A DNA stretch of 64,000 bases, taken from NCBI RefSeq assembly GCF_021602585.1, contig NZ_BQIP01000006.1:171970-235969 (forward strand), given 5' to 3'. Shown here piece by piece: positions 26,465 through 34,295 of the stretch. The notes below the pieces were generated by a model that was given only the letters and a program-made list of their open reading frames with translations, ran no database searches and was not told where the DNA came from. Positions within the stretch are counted from its first letter, which is position 1. The number at the start of each line of letters is the position of its first letter. This stretch comes from Pseudomonas faucium (GTDB taxonomy: Bacteria; Pseudomonadota; Gammaproteobacteria; Pseudomonadales; Pseudomonadaceae). Both the position numbers and the translations under genes were made by a program.

Positions 26465-26490
26465 AAAAAACCCGCCAGAAGGCGGGTTTT
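26465..26490 (-). terminator. terminator after tRNA-Thr
   Basis: On the minus strand CCCGCC-TTCT-GGCGGG followed by TTTTTT, about 45 bases past the tRNA 3' end. The opposite strand also has T4, so it may work both ways. Confidence 0.8.
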
Positions 26491-26534
26491 ACGGGGGTTC
26501 CAGAGATTTTGGTAGCCTTCGCTGGAACCTGAAC

Positions 26535-26610
26535 TGGTGCCGGAGACAGGAATCGAACCTGCGACCTTCGCGTTACGAGTGCGCTGCTCTACCGACTGAG
26601 CTACACCGGC
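26535..26610 (-). tRNA. tRNA-Thr (CGT)
   Basis: 76 bases with an encoded CCA. The acceptor GCCGGTG / pairing half TCCGGC-A, D-loop AGCTCAGTCGGTAGAGC, anticodon loop CTCGTAA (CGT, Thr) and T-loop GGTTCGATTCC are all seen. Its 3' end is the island insertion site. Confidence 0.95.
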
Positions 26611-26680
26611 GTGTAGCGCAACGTACCACTGCCGCAGCCGTTACGCAAACCCCTGTTTCCCCTCGCTAATTCCCCTGCCC

Positions 26681-27091
26681 TCAAGCTCCCTTGCAGCCCG
26701 TCGGCGCAAGGTCTTCCTCGATGTTGGTCGCGCAGCTCCAGCCGGTGGCCGAGCGGGTCAGGGTGAGGGTCTTGCCGAGCACGATGGCCGGTGCATCGGC
26801 CAGGGTGCAGCCGATGGTGGCGCTGCCATTGGCGGCGCTGCCCTGGGCGGTGATGGCGCAATGGGACGTGGCCGCCTGGCCGCCCAGGGCGGCGACGTCG
26901 GCCACGTCCTTGCCTTCGTTCAGGCGCAGGTCCATCGCGGTCTTCAGCGCGGAGATTTCCAGCAGGCCGGCGGACGCTTTGGCGCGGGCCTGGTGGTTGG
27001 TGTACATCGGGATGGCGATGGTCGCCAGAATGCCGATGATCGCCACGACGATCATCAGTTCGATCAGGGTGATACCGCGTTGCCCTTTCAT
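26681..27091 (-). CDS. pilA: type IV major pilin
   Basis: 136 residues. Short leader MKGQRG, then the prepilin site [17 protein letters not shown] with Glu5, followed by one hydrophobic helix. A Cys pair near the end ([16 protein letters not shown]) forms the D-loop of type IVa pilins, and another pair lies mid-way. It is processed by PilD, encoded divergently across a 215-base spacer, and polymerised into pili for attachment or DNA uptake. A GGGGTC-AGGCTC-GACCCC hairpin lies in its leader (27125-27142). The pair pilA/pilC-pilD is the usual Pseudomonas arrangement but without pilB. Confidence 0.93.
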   Translation of the reverse strand: MKGQRGITLIELMIVVAIIGILATIAIPMYTNHQARAKASAGLLEISALKTAMDLRLNEGKDVADVAALGGQAATSHCAITAQGSAANGSATIGCTLADAPAIVLGKTLTLTRSATGWSCATNIEEDLAPTGCKGA

Positions 27092-27306
27092 GAACGTTTT
27101 CCTTTTTGATTCGCATACTCGGTGGGGTCAGGCTCGACCCCAGACTCGCAGCGGCGCAGTAGGCCTGAACGGACACCTTTTGTCACCCCTGCCCGTCTGG
27201 GCGTCATGCTCGCTGAACTACTCTAGTGAGCCTCAGGGAAGCGTGCCCCTCCAAGGACGCGGCAAGCTGTTTCCAGGCTTGTCGCAACGGCAAAAAGGAC
27301 CTTTGC

Positions 27307-28515
27307 ATGAAGCATTCGACTCAGCGATACGCCTGGCACGGCACCGATGCCAGTGGCGCAGCCGTCAGTGGCCAAACGCGTGGGCGCAGCCCGGCGTATG
27401 TGCGCGCCGGGCTGTTGCATCAGGGGATTCACGTTGCGCATTTACGCGCCGTTGGCGAGTGGGCCTGGCGCTGGCCGAAGGGGCGGGGCAAATGCGACCC
27501 GGCGGGCTTCAGCCGGCAGTTGGCGACATTGCTGAAAGCGGGTGTGCCGCTGCTGCAGGCGTTCGAGGTGATGGGCCGCAGCGGCTGCGATGCCGGGCAG
27601 GCGGCGTTGCTGCAGCGCTTGCAACAGGATGTGGGCGCGGGGCTTGGGCTGGCGGATGCCTTGCAGCGTCACCCGGCCTGGTTCGATGCGTTGTACTGCA
27701 ACCTGGTGCGGGTGGGCGAGCAGTCCGGCACGCTGGACCGGCAACTCGAACAGCTGGCGGCGATGCTGGAGCAGCGTCAGGCGCTGCACAAGAAACTGCG
27801 CAAGGCGATGCTCTATCCGCTGCTGCTGTTGCTGACAGGCCTGGGGGTGTCGGCAATCTTGTTGCTGGAAGTGATTCCGCGTTTCCAGGCGCTGTTCGCG
27901 GGCTTTGATGCGCCGCTGCCTGCCTTCACGCAGTGGGTCATCGACTTGTCCACAGGGCTGGGGCGTGTGGCGCCGCTGTTGTTGATAACTGCCGTTGTGC
28001 TCTGCCTGGGTGGGCGTGCGCTGTATCGCAAGCATGTGCCGGCCCGCCTGTGGATATCTCGGCAGGCGCTGCGTGTGCCGGTATTCGGCACGCTGCTCGG
28101 GCAAGCCGCCCTGGCGCGCTTCGCCCGCAGCCTGGGCACGGCGTATACCGCCGGGGTGCCGTTGCTGGATGCACTGGGCACGGTGGCCGGGGCCTGCGGG
28201 GGCGACTTGCAGCAACGGGCCGTACTGCGCCTGCGCCAGGGCATGGCCAATGGGCAGGGGCTGCACCAGGCGATGACGGCCGAGCCGATGTTTCCACCCC
28301 TGCTGATACAACTCACCGCCATCGGCGAATCCAGCGGCACGCTGGAGCAGATGCTGGATAAAGCCGCCAGCCATTACGAGGAACAGGTCAGCCAGGCGCT
28401 GGAGCAGTTGACCAGCCTGCTCGAGCCGGCCATCGTGGCGGTCCTGGGCGTGCTGGTAGGCGGCCTGGTGGTGGCGATGTACCTGCCGATCTTTCAGTTG
28501 GGTAGCTTGATCTGA
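27307..28515 (+). CDS. pilC: type IV pilus inner-membrane platform protein
   Basis: 402 residues with two tandem T2SSF domains (about 65-190 and 265-390) and three membrane helices. FSRQLATLLKAGVPLLQAFEVMG and FARSLGTAYTAGVPLLDALGTVAG are the domain signatures, and LEPAIVAVLGVLVGGLVVAMYLPIFQLG is the end helix. Start at the ATG after AAAAAGGACCTTTGC. It anchors the pilus assembly motor in the inner membrane. pilD follows after 2 bases. PilB, the assembly ATPase normally encoded just before pilC, is absent here. Confidence 0.92.
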   Translation: MKHSTQRYAWHGTDASGAAVSGQTRGRSPAYVRAGLLHQGIHVAHLRAVGEWAWRWPKGRGKCDPAGFSRQLATLLKAGVPLLQAFEVMGRSGCDAGQAALLQRLQQDVGAGLGLADALQRHPAWFDALYCNLVRVGEQSGTLDRQLEQLAAMLEQRQALHKKLRKAMLYPLLLLLTGLGVSAILLLEVIPRFQALFAGFDAPLPAFTQWVIDLSTGLGRVAPLLLITAVVLCLGGRALYRKHVPARLWISRQALRVPVFGTLLGQAALARFARSLGTAYTAGVPLLDALGTVAGACGGDLQQRAVLRLRQGMANGQGLHQAMTAEPMFPPLLIQLTAIGESSGTLEQMLDKAASHYEEQVSQALEQLTSLLEPAIVAVLGVLVGGLVVAMYLPIFQLGSLI

Positions 28516-28517
28516 AC

Positions 28518-29384
28518 ATGACTTTATGGACTTTGCTGGCTGAACAGCCGGCGTACTTCATCACCTTGGCGACCTTGCTCGGCCTATTGGTGGGCAGCTT
28601 CATCAATGTGCTGGCGTATCGCCTGCCGATCATGCTGGAGCGCCAATGGCAGCGGGAGGCCCAGGAGGTACTGGGGCTTGAACCTCACCGGCACGAGCGC
28701 TTCGACTTGTGCCTGCCTGCATCCCACTGCCCGCATTGTGCGCATCGCATTCGGGCGTGGGAGAACATCCCCCTGCTGAGTTACCTGATGCTGCGCGGGC
28801 GCTGCTCGGCCTGCAAAGGCGCCATCAGTGCCAGGTATCCGCTGGTGGAAACCGTTTGTGCGGCGCTATCGCTGGTGGTGGCCTGGCACTTCGGCCCCTC
28901 GCTCGCGGCGTTGTTCGCACTGCTTTTGACCTGGAGCCTGCTGGCCCTGAGCCTGATCGATGCCGACCACGGCCTGCTGCCGGATGTGCTGGTGCTGCCG
29001 GTGCTGTGGCTGGGGCTGATCGTCAACGCCTGCGGCATCTTCGTGCCGCTGAGCCATGCCTTGTGGGGCGCGGTGGCCGGGTATCTGAGCCTGTGGACGG
29101 TGTACTGGCTGTTCAAGCTGGTGACCGGCAAGGAAGGCATGGGCTATGGCGACTTCAAGCTGCTGGCCCTGATCGGCGCCTGGGCGGGCTGGCAGGTACT
29201 GCCCCTGACCCTGCTGCTGTCGTCGGTGCTGGGGGCGGTAATCGGCCTGAGTTTGCTGCGCCTGCGCCAACGCCCGGTGAGCATGGCGATACCCTTTGGC
29301 CCTTATCTGGCCATTGCGGGGTGGATTGCTGTGCTCTGGGGTGATGAAATATACGCTTCCTACCTGCAACTGCTTGGATTCTGA
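28518..29384 (+). CDS. pilD: prepilin peptidase / N-methyltransferase
   Basis: 288 residues with eight predicted membrane helices. The cytoplasmic zinc loop [19 protein letters not shown]...CSACKG is present. Catalytic aspartates are in [17 protein letters not shown] and [14 protein letters not shown]. It cleaves the leader after Gly and methylates the new N-terminus of PilA, minor pilins and type II secretion pseudopilins. Its stop overlaps the coaE start by one base (TGATG). Confidence 0.95.
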   Translation: MTLWTLLAEQPAYFITLATLLGLLVGSFINVLAYRLPIMLERQWQREAQEVLGLEPHRHERFDLCLPASHCPHCAHRIRAWENIPLLSYLMLRGRCSACKGAISARYPLVETVCAALSLVVAWHFGPSLAALFALLLTWSLLALSLIDADHGLLPDVLVLPVLWLGLIVNACGIFVPLSHALWGAVAGYLSLWTVYWLFKLVTGKEGMGYGDFKLLALIGAWAGWQVLPLTLLLSSVLGAVIGLSLLRLRQRPVSMAIPFGPYLAIAGWIAVLWGDEIYASYLQLLGF

Positions 29385-30007
29385 TGACCACTGCGGCCTT
29401 CACACCTTGGATTCTCGGCCTTACCGGCGGCATCGGCAGCGGCAAGAGCGCAGCCGCCGAACGCTTCGTCGAACTTGGCGTGCACCTGGTCGATGCCGAC
29501 CAGGCGGCGCGTTGGGTCGTCGAACCCGGCCGCCCGGCCCTGGCCAGCATCGTCGAGCGCTTCGGCCCCGGCGTGTTGCTGGAAGATGGCCAGCTCGATC
29601 GCGCCGCCCTGCGCCAGTTGATCTTCGCCGACCCGGCGCAGCGCAAATGGCTGGAGCAGCTGCTGCACCCGCTGATCGGGCAGGAGATTTTCAGTTACCT
29701 GGCCAAGGCGCAGTCGCCTTATGCGGTGTATGTGTCGCCGCTGCTGATCGAGTCTGGCCAGCACTTGAAGACCCAGCGTGTGCTGGTGATCGATGCGCCC
29801 CAGGCATTGCAGGTGGCGCGCACCTTGCAGCGTGACAACACCAGCGCCGAGCAGGTGCAGGCGATTCTCGACGCCCAACTGGCCCGCGAGGAGCGCCTGC
29901 GCCATGCCGATGATGTGGTGGTGAATGACGGCGACCTGGCGGCTTTGCACCAGCAGATCGACCGTTTGCACCACTTTTACCTGACTTTACGAGGAGGCCA
30001 GCCATGA
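29384..30007 (+). CDS. coaE: dephospho-CoA kinase
   Basis: 207 residues. P-loop [11 protein letters not shown] at residues 12-22 and the CoA-binding [13 protein letters not shown] and LLIESGQH motifs. It phosphorylates dephospho-CoA at the 3'-hydroxyl of ribose, the last step of CoA biosynthesis. It overlaps pilD by one base and yacG by four (ATGA), the usual pilD-coaE-yacG operon in Gammaproteobacteria. Confidence 0.96.
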   Translation: MTTAAFTPWILGLTGGIGSGKSAAAERFVELGVHLVDADQAARWVVEPGRPALASIVERFGPGVLLEDGQLDRAALRQLIFADPAQRKWLEQLLHPLIGQEIFSYLAKAQSPYAVYVSPLLIESGQHLKTQRVLVIDAPQALQVARTLQRDNTSAEQVQAILDAQLAREERLRHADDVVVNDGDLAALHQQIDRLHHFYLTLRGGQP

Positions 30008-30204
30008 GCAAGCCATTGACCGTCGATTGCCCGACCTGTGGCGCACCTGTGGAATGGAACGAGAAGAGCGCGTTCCGGCCGTTCTGTTCCGATCGCTGCA
30101 AATTGATCGACCTGGGGGCCTGGGCGGCCGAGGAGCACAAGATTCCGGGGGCTGAAGAGTCCGAGGATGAGCTGTATTCAGGGGATCTGGAGCCTCGGCA
30201 CTAA
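30004..30204 (+). CDS. yacG: DNA gyrase inhibitor YacG
   Basis: 66 residues. The four zinc ligands lie in [10 protein letters not shown] and [14 protein letters not shown], and the tail is acidic. Members bind GyrB and block ATP-dependent supercoiling. Last gene of the pilC-pilD-coaE-yacG unit, followed by a REP inverted pair. Confidence 0.95.
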   Translation: MSKPLTVDCPTCGAPVEWNEKSAFRPFCSDRCKLIDLGAWAAEEHKIPGAEESEDELYSGDLEPRH

Positions 30205-30208
30205 GCCT

Positions 30209-30324
30209 GTAGGAGCGGCCTTGTGTCGCGAAAGGGCCGCGCAGCGGCCCCCAAGATTTCCCCGCAATGTCAAAGATCCGGGGGCCGCTTTGCGGCCCTT
30301 TCGCGGCACAAGGCCGCTCCTACA
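30209..30324. repeat. large REP inverted pair between convergent genes
   Basis: TGTAGGAGCGGCCTTGTGTC plus CGCGAAAGGGCCGC at the left is repeated in inverse at the right, giving a long imperfect hairpin of about 116 bases. It lies between convergent yacG and the next gene, so it can end transcripts from both sides. Same family as 40293-40407. Confidence 0.85.
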
Positions 30325-30345
30325 CGCGGCTTCATACCGCGTAGA

Positions 30346-31038
30346 TCACCGCTCATCCTCCTTCCACGGCGCCTGCAGATACCGGGTGCGGTTGAACGTC
30401 TCCAGCCATTCTGGGCAAAACACCACCAGCGCACTGATCACCATGCCGTTGATGAACGCCTCCGGGAACATCATCAGCCACAGGTAGCCCACAAAGTCGC
30501 TCAACCACTCCGGCATGGCGAAACGCCCATCCAGCCACAGCAAACCCAGCGCCGCCAACACGCAGACCAGCACCGTGAGCGCAGCCGGGAAAAACCCCGA
30601 GCAGAAGATGTACACGAACAGGTTGCGCGGCTGCGCCCGCTCGACCAGCAGGGCACACACCTCGGTAATCAGCACCGGCAAACCCACCAGCAACAACCCG
30701 TTCACCCCCAGCGCGGCCAGGTCCTGCCGCCCCAGCGCCAGCAACCCGAGCTGGGCGAAGAAGCCCCCCAGAATCGCCAGCGGCCAATCCAGCAGCAGGG
30801 TCACGGCCGTCATGCCGATGAAGTGGTACGACACCCCGGTATCGAAGTCGCGCCGCACCAGCCACAGGGCAAACAGGCAGAACACCGTGCCAAACAGCAG
30901 GTGCTGCCGGCGCCGGTCGGTGAACAGCTCCACCCAGCGGGTACGGCTGGCCGCCCACACCAACAAAGGCACATAACCCAGCCAGCCAAGGCTTAGGCTG
31001 GTATCGGACAACACCTGCGCGCTGATCACCTGAGGCAT
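30346..31038 (-). CDS. ECF-type (CbiM-like) ABC transporter permease
   Basis: 230 residues with six or seven hydrophobic helices. VSYHFIGMTAVTLLLDWPLAILGGF (about 75-100) is a CbiM-type signature with the metal-binding-like His, and FPEAFINGMVISALVVF marks the end. The family forms the membrane part of energy-coupling-factor importers for nickel or cobalt. No ATPase or other ECF gene is adjacent, so the substrate is open. Conserved in this spot after coaE-yacG in pseudomonads. Confidence 0.68.
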   Translation of the reverse strand: MPQVISAQVLSDTSLSLGWLGYVPLLVWAASRTRWVELFTDRRRQHLLFGTVFCLFALWLVRRDFDTGVSYHFIGMTAVTLLLDWPLAILGGFFAQLGLLALGRQDLAALGVNGLLLVGLPVLITEVCALLVERAQPRNLFVYIFCSGFFPAALTVLVCVLAALGLLWLDGRFAMPEWLSDFVGYLWLMMFPEAFINGMVISALVVFCPEWLETFNRTRYLQAPWKEDER

Positions 31039-31125
31039 ACCCCTTGCCGGCCTGTGGATAAGCTTGAGTCTACACCCATTGAAAACAGCATCTTATCGTC
31101 ATGGATTAGCGACTAAGCTTGTGGC

Positions 31126-31755
31126 ATGGATGACTCAGACTACCTGCGCCTGCTCACCATCCAGGCCGAACAAGCCAATGCCTTCCTCTCCAATGCACGC
31201 AAGTGGGAGCGGGAGCGTTGGGTATGCCAGCGCCTGCTGCAGGGGCTGAACATCCCCTATCGCAGCGAGGATTTCACCCCGGCTGGCCAGGAGCCGCCGG
31301 ACGTGCTGTTCCGCGATGCGGCCTTCGAGGTGTTTTTCGTGCTCGATGAAGGGCGCCGGCTCAATGACGAATGGCGCGAAGAATTGCAGCGCAGGCGCAG
31401 CGCCTTCTCCCTGGCCCAGCTGGTGCGCCGCGAAGCGCGGCCCCGGCGCATCGCCGCCAGCGAGCTGCTGGCGCGCCTGGCCCCGACCTTGCGCAAGAAG
31501 GCGCACAACTACCGCGAACGCGGGCTGGAGCTCAACGAGCTGGACATCATCGCCTTCGCCAGCCTCAAGCGCGAGGTGCTCGACCTCAACACCCACTTCC
31601 CGCCGCCCACCGAATACCTGCGCCAGGGCTGGCGGTCGCTGTCGCTGGTGGGGCCGACCTTCGCCCGGGTGCTGTTCGCCCACCCCGATGCGCCGGATTT
31701 CTTGCGCGGCAACCTGGGGCGCAGCATCGTGTTCGACGTGGGCATCAGTCTTTGA
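31126..31755 (+). CDS. DUF1780 protein
   Basis: 209 residues. WERERWVCQRLLQGLNIPYR and FEVFFVLDEGRRLNDEWREEL are family marks. The protein is Arg- and Glu-rich and soluble, with no signal peptide. DUF1780 proteins have a nuclease-like fold by structure but no known role. First of two small conserved genes before the NDH-2 gene. Confidence 0.85.
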   Translation: MDDSDYLRLLTIQAEQANAFLSNARKWERERWVCQRLLQGLNIPYRSEDFTPAGQEPPDVLFRDAAFEVFFVLDEGRRLNDEWREELQRRRSAFSLAQLVRREARPRRIAASELLARLAPTLRKKAHNYRERGLELNELDIIAFASLKREVLDLNTHFPPPTEYLRQGWRSLSLVGPTFARVLFAHPDAPDFLRGNLGRSIVFDVGISL

Positions 31756-31887
31756 TCCAGTGCCGAGAGTCTTTGCGATGGCGTACACTCGGCGCCAGGG
31801 ATAGAAAGCATTATCATTTGTTTCAAGCGCTTGCATGAACGCTGTAGCGTGCATGCAGTCACAAACGTCTACCTGACGAGGCCCACC

Positions 31888-32061
31888 ATGACCAGCCGCC
31901 TGAATCCTGAAGATCAGCGTCGTGTCGATGAGTATCTGCGAGCCCCCCAGCATCAAGTCGAGCGCAGGCCCTTCCGGCCTTGGTTGCTCCTTGCGCTGGT
32001 GCTGGCGGTGACCATCGGGTTGGGCCTCATCAGCCGCCTGCTGAGTGGACTGGTGCTATGA
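31888..32061 (+). CDS. DUF3094 small membrane protein
   Basis: 57 residues. MTSRLNPEDQRRVDEYL and VERRPFRPW precede a single C-terminal membrane helix (LLLALVLAVTIGLGLIS). The ATG follows GACGAGGCCCACC. It is a conserved Pseudomonas gene of unknown role, usually placed ahead of the NDH-2 gene. Confidence 0.83.
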   Translation: MTSRLNPEDQRRVDEYLRAPQHQVERRPFRPWLLLALVLAVTIGLGLISRLLSGLVL

Positions 32062-32145
32062 GCTGCCTTGCGCTCGCCCTCCCCTCGTGCAGTTTGCGGC
32101 CGGCCGGCACGGCCACGGATTCCGTAAACCTTATGAGATATTCCC

Positions 32146-33441
32146 ATGACTCATCGCATCGTGATTGTCGGCGGCGGCGCCGGCGGCCTGGAACTGGCGA
32201 CCCGCCTGGGTAAAAGCCTGGGCAAGCGCAAGCAGGCCGAGATCACCCTGGTCGACGCCAACCTCACGCACATCTGGAAGCCGCTGCTGCACGAAGTGGC
32301 CGCCGGCTCGCTCAACTCCTCGGAAGACGAACTGAACTACGTGGCCCAGGCCAAGTGGAACCACTTCAACTTCCAGCTGGGGCGCATGAGCGGCCTGGAC
32401 CGTGAAGGCAAGCAGATTCAACTGGCCGCCACCCTCGACGAAGAGGGCCGCGAGCTGCTGCCTGCGCGCACCCTGGCCTACGACACCCTGGTGATCGCCG
32501 TGGGCAGCAACACCAACGACTTCGGCACCCTGGGCGCGGCGCAGCACTGCCTGTTCCTGGACACCCGCAAGCAGGCCGAGCGCTTCCACCAGCAACTGCT
32601 CAACCACTACCTGCGTGCCCACGCAGGCGACGTGGCCAGCGAGCAGATCAGCGTGGCAATCGTCGGCGCCGGTGCCACCGGTGTCGAGTTGGCGGCCGAA
32701 CTGCACCACGCGGCCCACGAGCTGGCAGCCTATGGCCTGGACCGCATCCAGCCCAAGGACATGCACATCACCCTGATCGAAGCCGGCCCGCGGGTCCTGC
32801 CTGCCCTGCCCGAGCGCATCAGCGTGCCGGTGCACAAGACGCTGGAAAAACTCGGCGTGAAAGTGCTGACCAATGCCGCGGTCAGCGAAGTGACCGAGGA
32901 CGGGCTGAAAACCAAGGATGGCGAAGTGATCCAGGCCAGCCTGAAGGTGTGGGCGGCGGGTATCCGTGCGCCGGGCTTCCTCAAGGACATCGATGGCCTG
33001 GAAACCAACCGCATCAACCAGCTGGTGGTCAAGCCAACCCTGCAGACCACCCGCGACGACAACATCTTCGCCTTCGGTGACTGCGCCGCCTGCCCGCAAC
33101 CGGGTAGCGACCGCAACGTACCGCCTCGGGCGCAGGCGGCACACCAGCAGGCTTCGATGCTGGCGCAGAGCCTGAAGGCGCGGCTGGAGAACAAAGCCCT
33201 GCCCACTTACGAGTACAAGGATTACGGCTCGCTGGTGTCGCTGTCGCGCTTCTCGGCGGTGGGCAACCTGATGGGTAACCTGATGGGCAGCGTGAAACTG
33301 GAAGGCTGGCTGGCGCGGATGTTCTATGTGTCGCTGTACCGCATGCACCAGATGGCGCTGTTTGGGTTCTTCCGCACGGCGCTGATGATGCTGGGCAGCA
33401 AGATTGGGCGCGGCACCGAGCCGCGGTTGAAGCTGCACTGA
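32146..33441 (+). CDS. ndh: type II NADH dehydrogenase (NAD(P)/FAD oxidoreductase)
   Basis: 431 residues. FAD site RIVIVGGGAGGLELATRLG at the N-terminus and NAD site VAIVGAGATGVELAAEL near 170, with the FAD-closing motif NIFAFGDCAACP at about 306. The C-terminal end (RMFYVSLYRMHQMALFGFF) is the membrane-anchoring segment of NDH-2. It oxidises NADH and reduces quinone without pumping protons, at the inner face of the inner membrane. Stand-alone gene followed by a REP unit and the tRNA operon on the other strand. Confidence 0.93.
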   Translation: MTHRIVIVGGGAGGLELATRLGKSLGKRKQAEITLVDANLTHIWKPLLHEVAAGSLNSSEDELNYVAQAKWNHFNFQLGRMSGLDREGKQIQLAATLDEEGRELLPARTLAYDTLVIAVGSNTNDFGTLGAAQHCLFLDTRKQAERFHQQLLNHYLRAHAGDVASEQISVAIVGAGATGVELAAELHHAAHELAAYGLDRIQPKDMHITLIEAGPRVLPALPERISVPVHKTLEKLGVKVLTNAAVSEVTEDGLKTKDGEVIQASLKVWAAGIRAPGFLKDIDGLETNRINQLVVKPTLQTTRDDNIFAFGDCAACPQPGSDRNVPPRAQAAHQQASMLAQSLKARLENKALPTYEYKDYGSLVSLSRFSAVGNLMGNLMGSVKLEGWLARMFYVSLYRMHQMALFGFFRTALMMLGSKIGRGTEPRLKLH

Positions 33442-33480
33442 TGTAGCGAGCGGCATGAGGCCAGGTTGTCTGCACTGGCC

Positions 33481-33512
33481 TCATCGCCGGCAAGCCGGCT
33501 CCCACAGGGGCA
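33481..33512. repeat. single REP unit
   Basis: ATCGCCGGCAAGCCGGCTCC followed by CACAGG, directly downstream of the NDH-2 gene. Confidence 0.7.
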
Positions 33513-33565
33513 TGCGAACTGCACCGAAAGGTGCATTTTTTTTGCGTGGGATAAATTCTAGGCAA

Positions 33566-33598
33566 AAGAAAAAGGGCATCTCTTTCGAGATGCCCTCT
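33566..33598 (-). terminator. terminator of the tRNA-Asn-Pro-Lys operon
   Basis: On the minus strand GGGCATCTC-GAAA-GAGATGCCC followed by TTTTTCTTTT, just after tRNA-Lys. Confidence 0.9.
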
Positions 33599-33603
33599 TT
33601 ACA

Positions 33604-33679
33604 TGGTGGGTCGTGTAGGATTCGAACCTACGACCAATTGGTTAAAAGCCAACTGCTCTACCAACTGAGCTAACGACCC
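33604..33679 (-). tRNA. tRNA-Lys (TTT)
   Basis: 76 bases with encoded CCA. Acceptor GGGTCGT / ACGACCC, D-arm AGCTCAGTTGGTAGAGC, anticodon loop CTTTTAA (TTT), T-arm AGGTTCGAATCCT. Last of three tRNAs in one operon. Confidence 0.96.
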
Positions 33680-33685
33680 TGAAAA

Positions 33686-33762
33686 TGGTCGGGGTGAGGG
33701 GATTCGAACTCCTGACATCCTGCTCCCAAAGCAGGCGCGCTACCGGACTGCGCTACACCCCG
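33686..33762 (-). tRNA. tRNA-Pro (TGG)
   Basis: 77 bases with encoded CCA. Acceptor CGGGGTG / CACCCCG, anticodon TGG in the loop TTTGGGA, T-arm GAGTTCGAATCCC. Middle gene of the operon. Confidence 0.95.
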
Positions 33763-33766
33763 AGAT

Positions 33767-33842
33767 TGGCTCCGCGACCTGGACTCGAACCAGGGACCCA
33801 ATGATTAACAGTCATTTGCTCTACCGACTGAGCTATCGCGGA
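33767..33842 (-). tRNA. tRNA-Asn (GTT)
   Basis: 76 bases with encoded GCCA end. Acceptor TCCGCGA / TCGCGGA, D-arm AGCTCAGTCGGTAGAGC, anticodon loop CTGTTAA (GTT), T-arm TGGTTCGAGTCCA. First gene of the operon. Confidence 0.95.
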
Positions 33843-33929
33843 ACTGAACTTCGGTACAACTTCGAAGGCTGTGTTAGCTTCGAACTCTTTAGCTTCTTCG
33901 CTTTCGCTTTGTCGCTGCTGAGGCCGGCT

Positions 33930-33957
33930 ATTCTACATTCTTCGTTTTGCTTGTCAA
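33930..33957 (-). promoter_or_regulatory. sigma-70 promoter of the tRNA operon
   Basis: On the minus strand TTGACA (33952-33957), 16 bases, TAGAAT (33930-33935), about 90 bases before tRNA-Asn. The bases after the -10 are G/C-rich (AGCCGGCC), as in stringently controlled stable-RNA promoters. Confidence 0.8.
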
Positions 33958-34145
33958 CCCCTTTTTTTCATTCAACTTACTGATTTGTAAGTTGTTTTGC
34001 GATCACCGTTGTTGCTGGTGATTCGCTTAGTGGCTGACAACGCGGCGTATATTAGGGGCACTCGATTTTAGATGCAAGCAAAAATTTCAAAATTTTCAGC
34101 AAGTTATCAAAAAAGGTTGGGAGGCCCAGGTTTTGCGGGGTTTGG

Positions 34146-34235
34146 GCGGACCCCTTCGCCGGCAAGCCGGCTCCCACACTGACCGCAGCTCGGCTTCGAA
34201 AGCATGTGGGAGCTGGCTTGCCGGCGATGGGGCCC
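34146..34235. repeat. REP inverted pair
   Basis: TTCGCCGGCAAGCCGGCTCC at the left and GGGAGCTGGCTTGCCGGCGA at the right, in inverse orientation with about 45 bases between. It lies behind clpB. Confidence 0.8.
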
Positions 34236-34248
34236 GGCCCATTCAGGC

Positions 34249-34281
34249 AAAAAAAAGCCCCGCAGAAGCGGGGCTAGTTTT
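34249..34281 (-). terminator. terminator of clpB
   Basis: On the minus strand AGCCCCGC-TTCT-GCGGGGCT followed by TTTTTTT, 20 bases past the clpB stop. Confidence 0.92.
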
Positions 34282-34295
34282 TTCAAGCAGCGTTA

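Noticed and set aside
15898-26610. possible intact prophage in the island
   Set aside because: No capsid, tail, terminase, lysis or replication genes; only recombinases and accessory genes.
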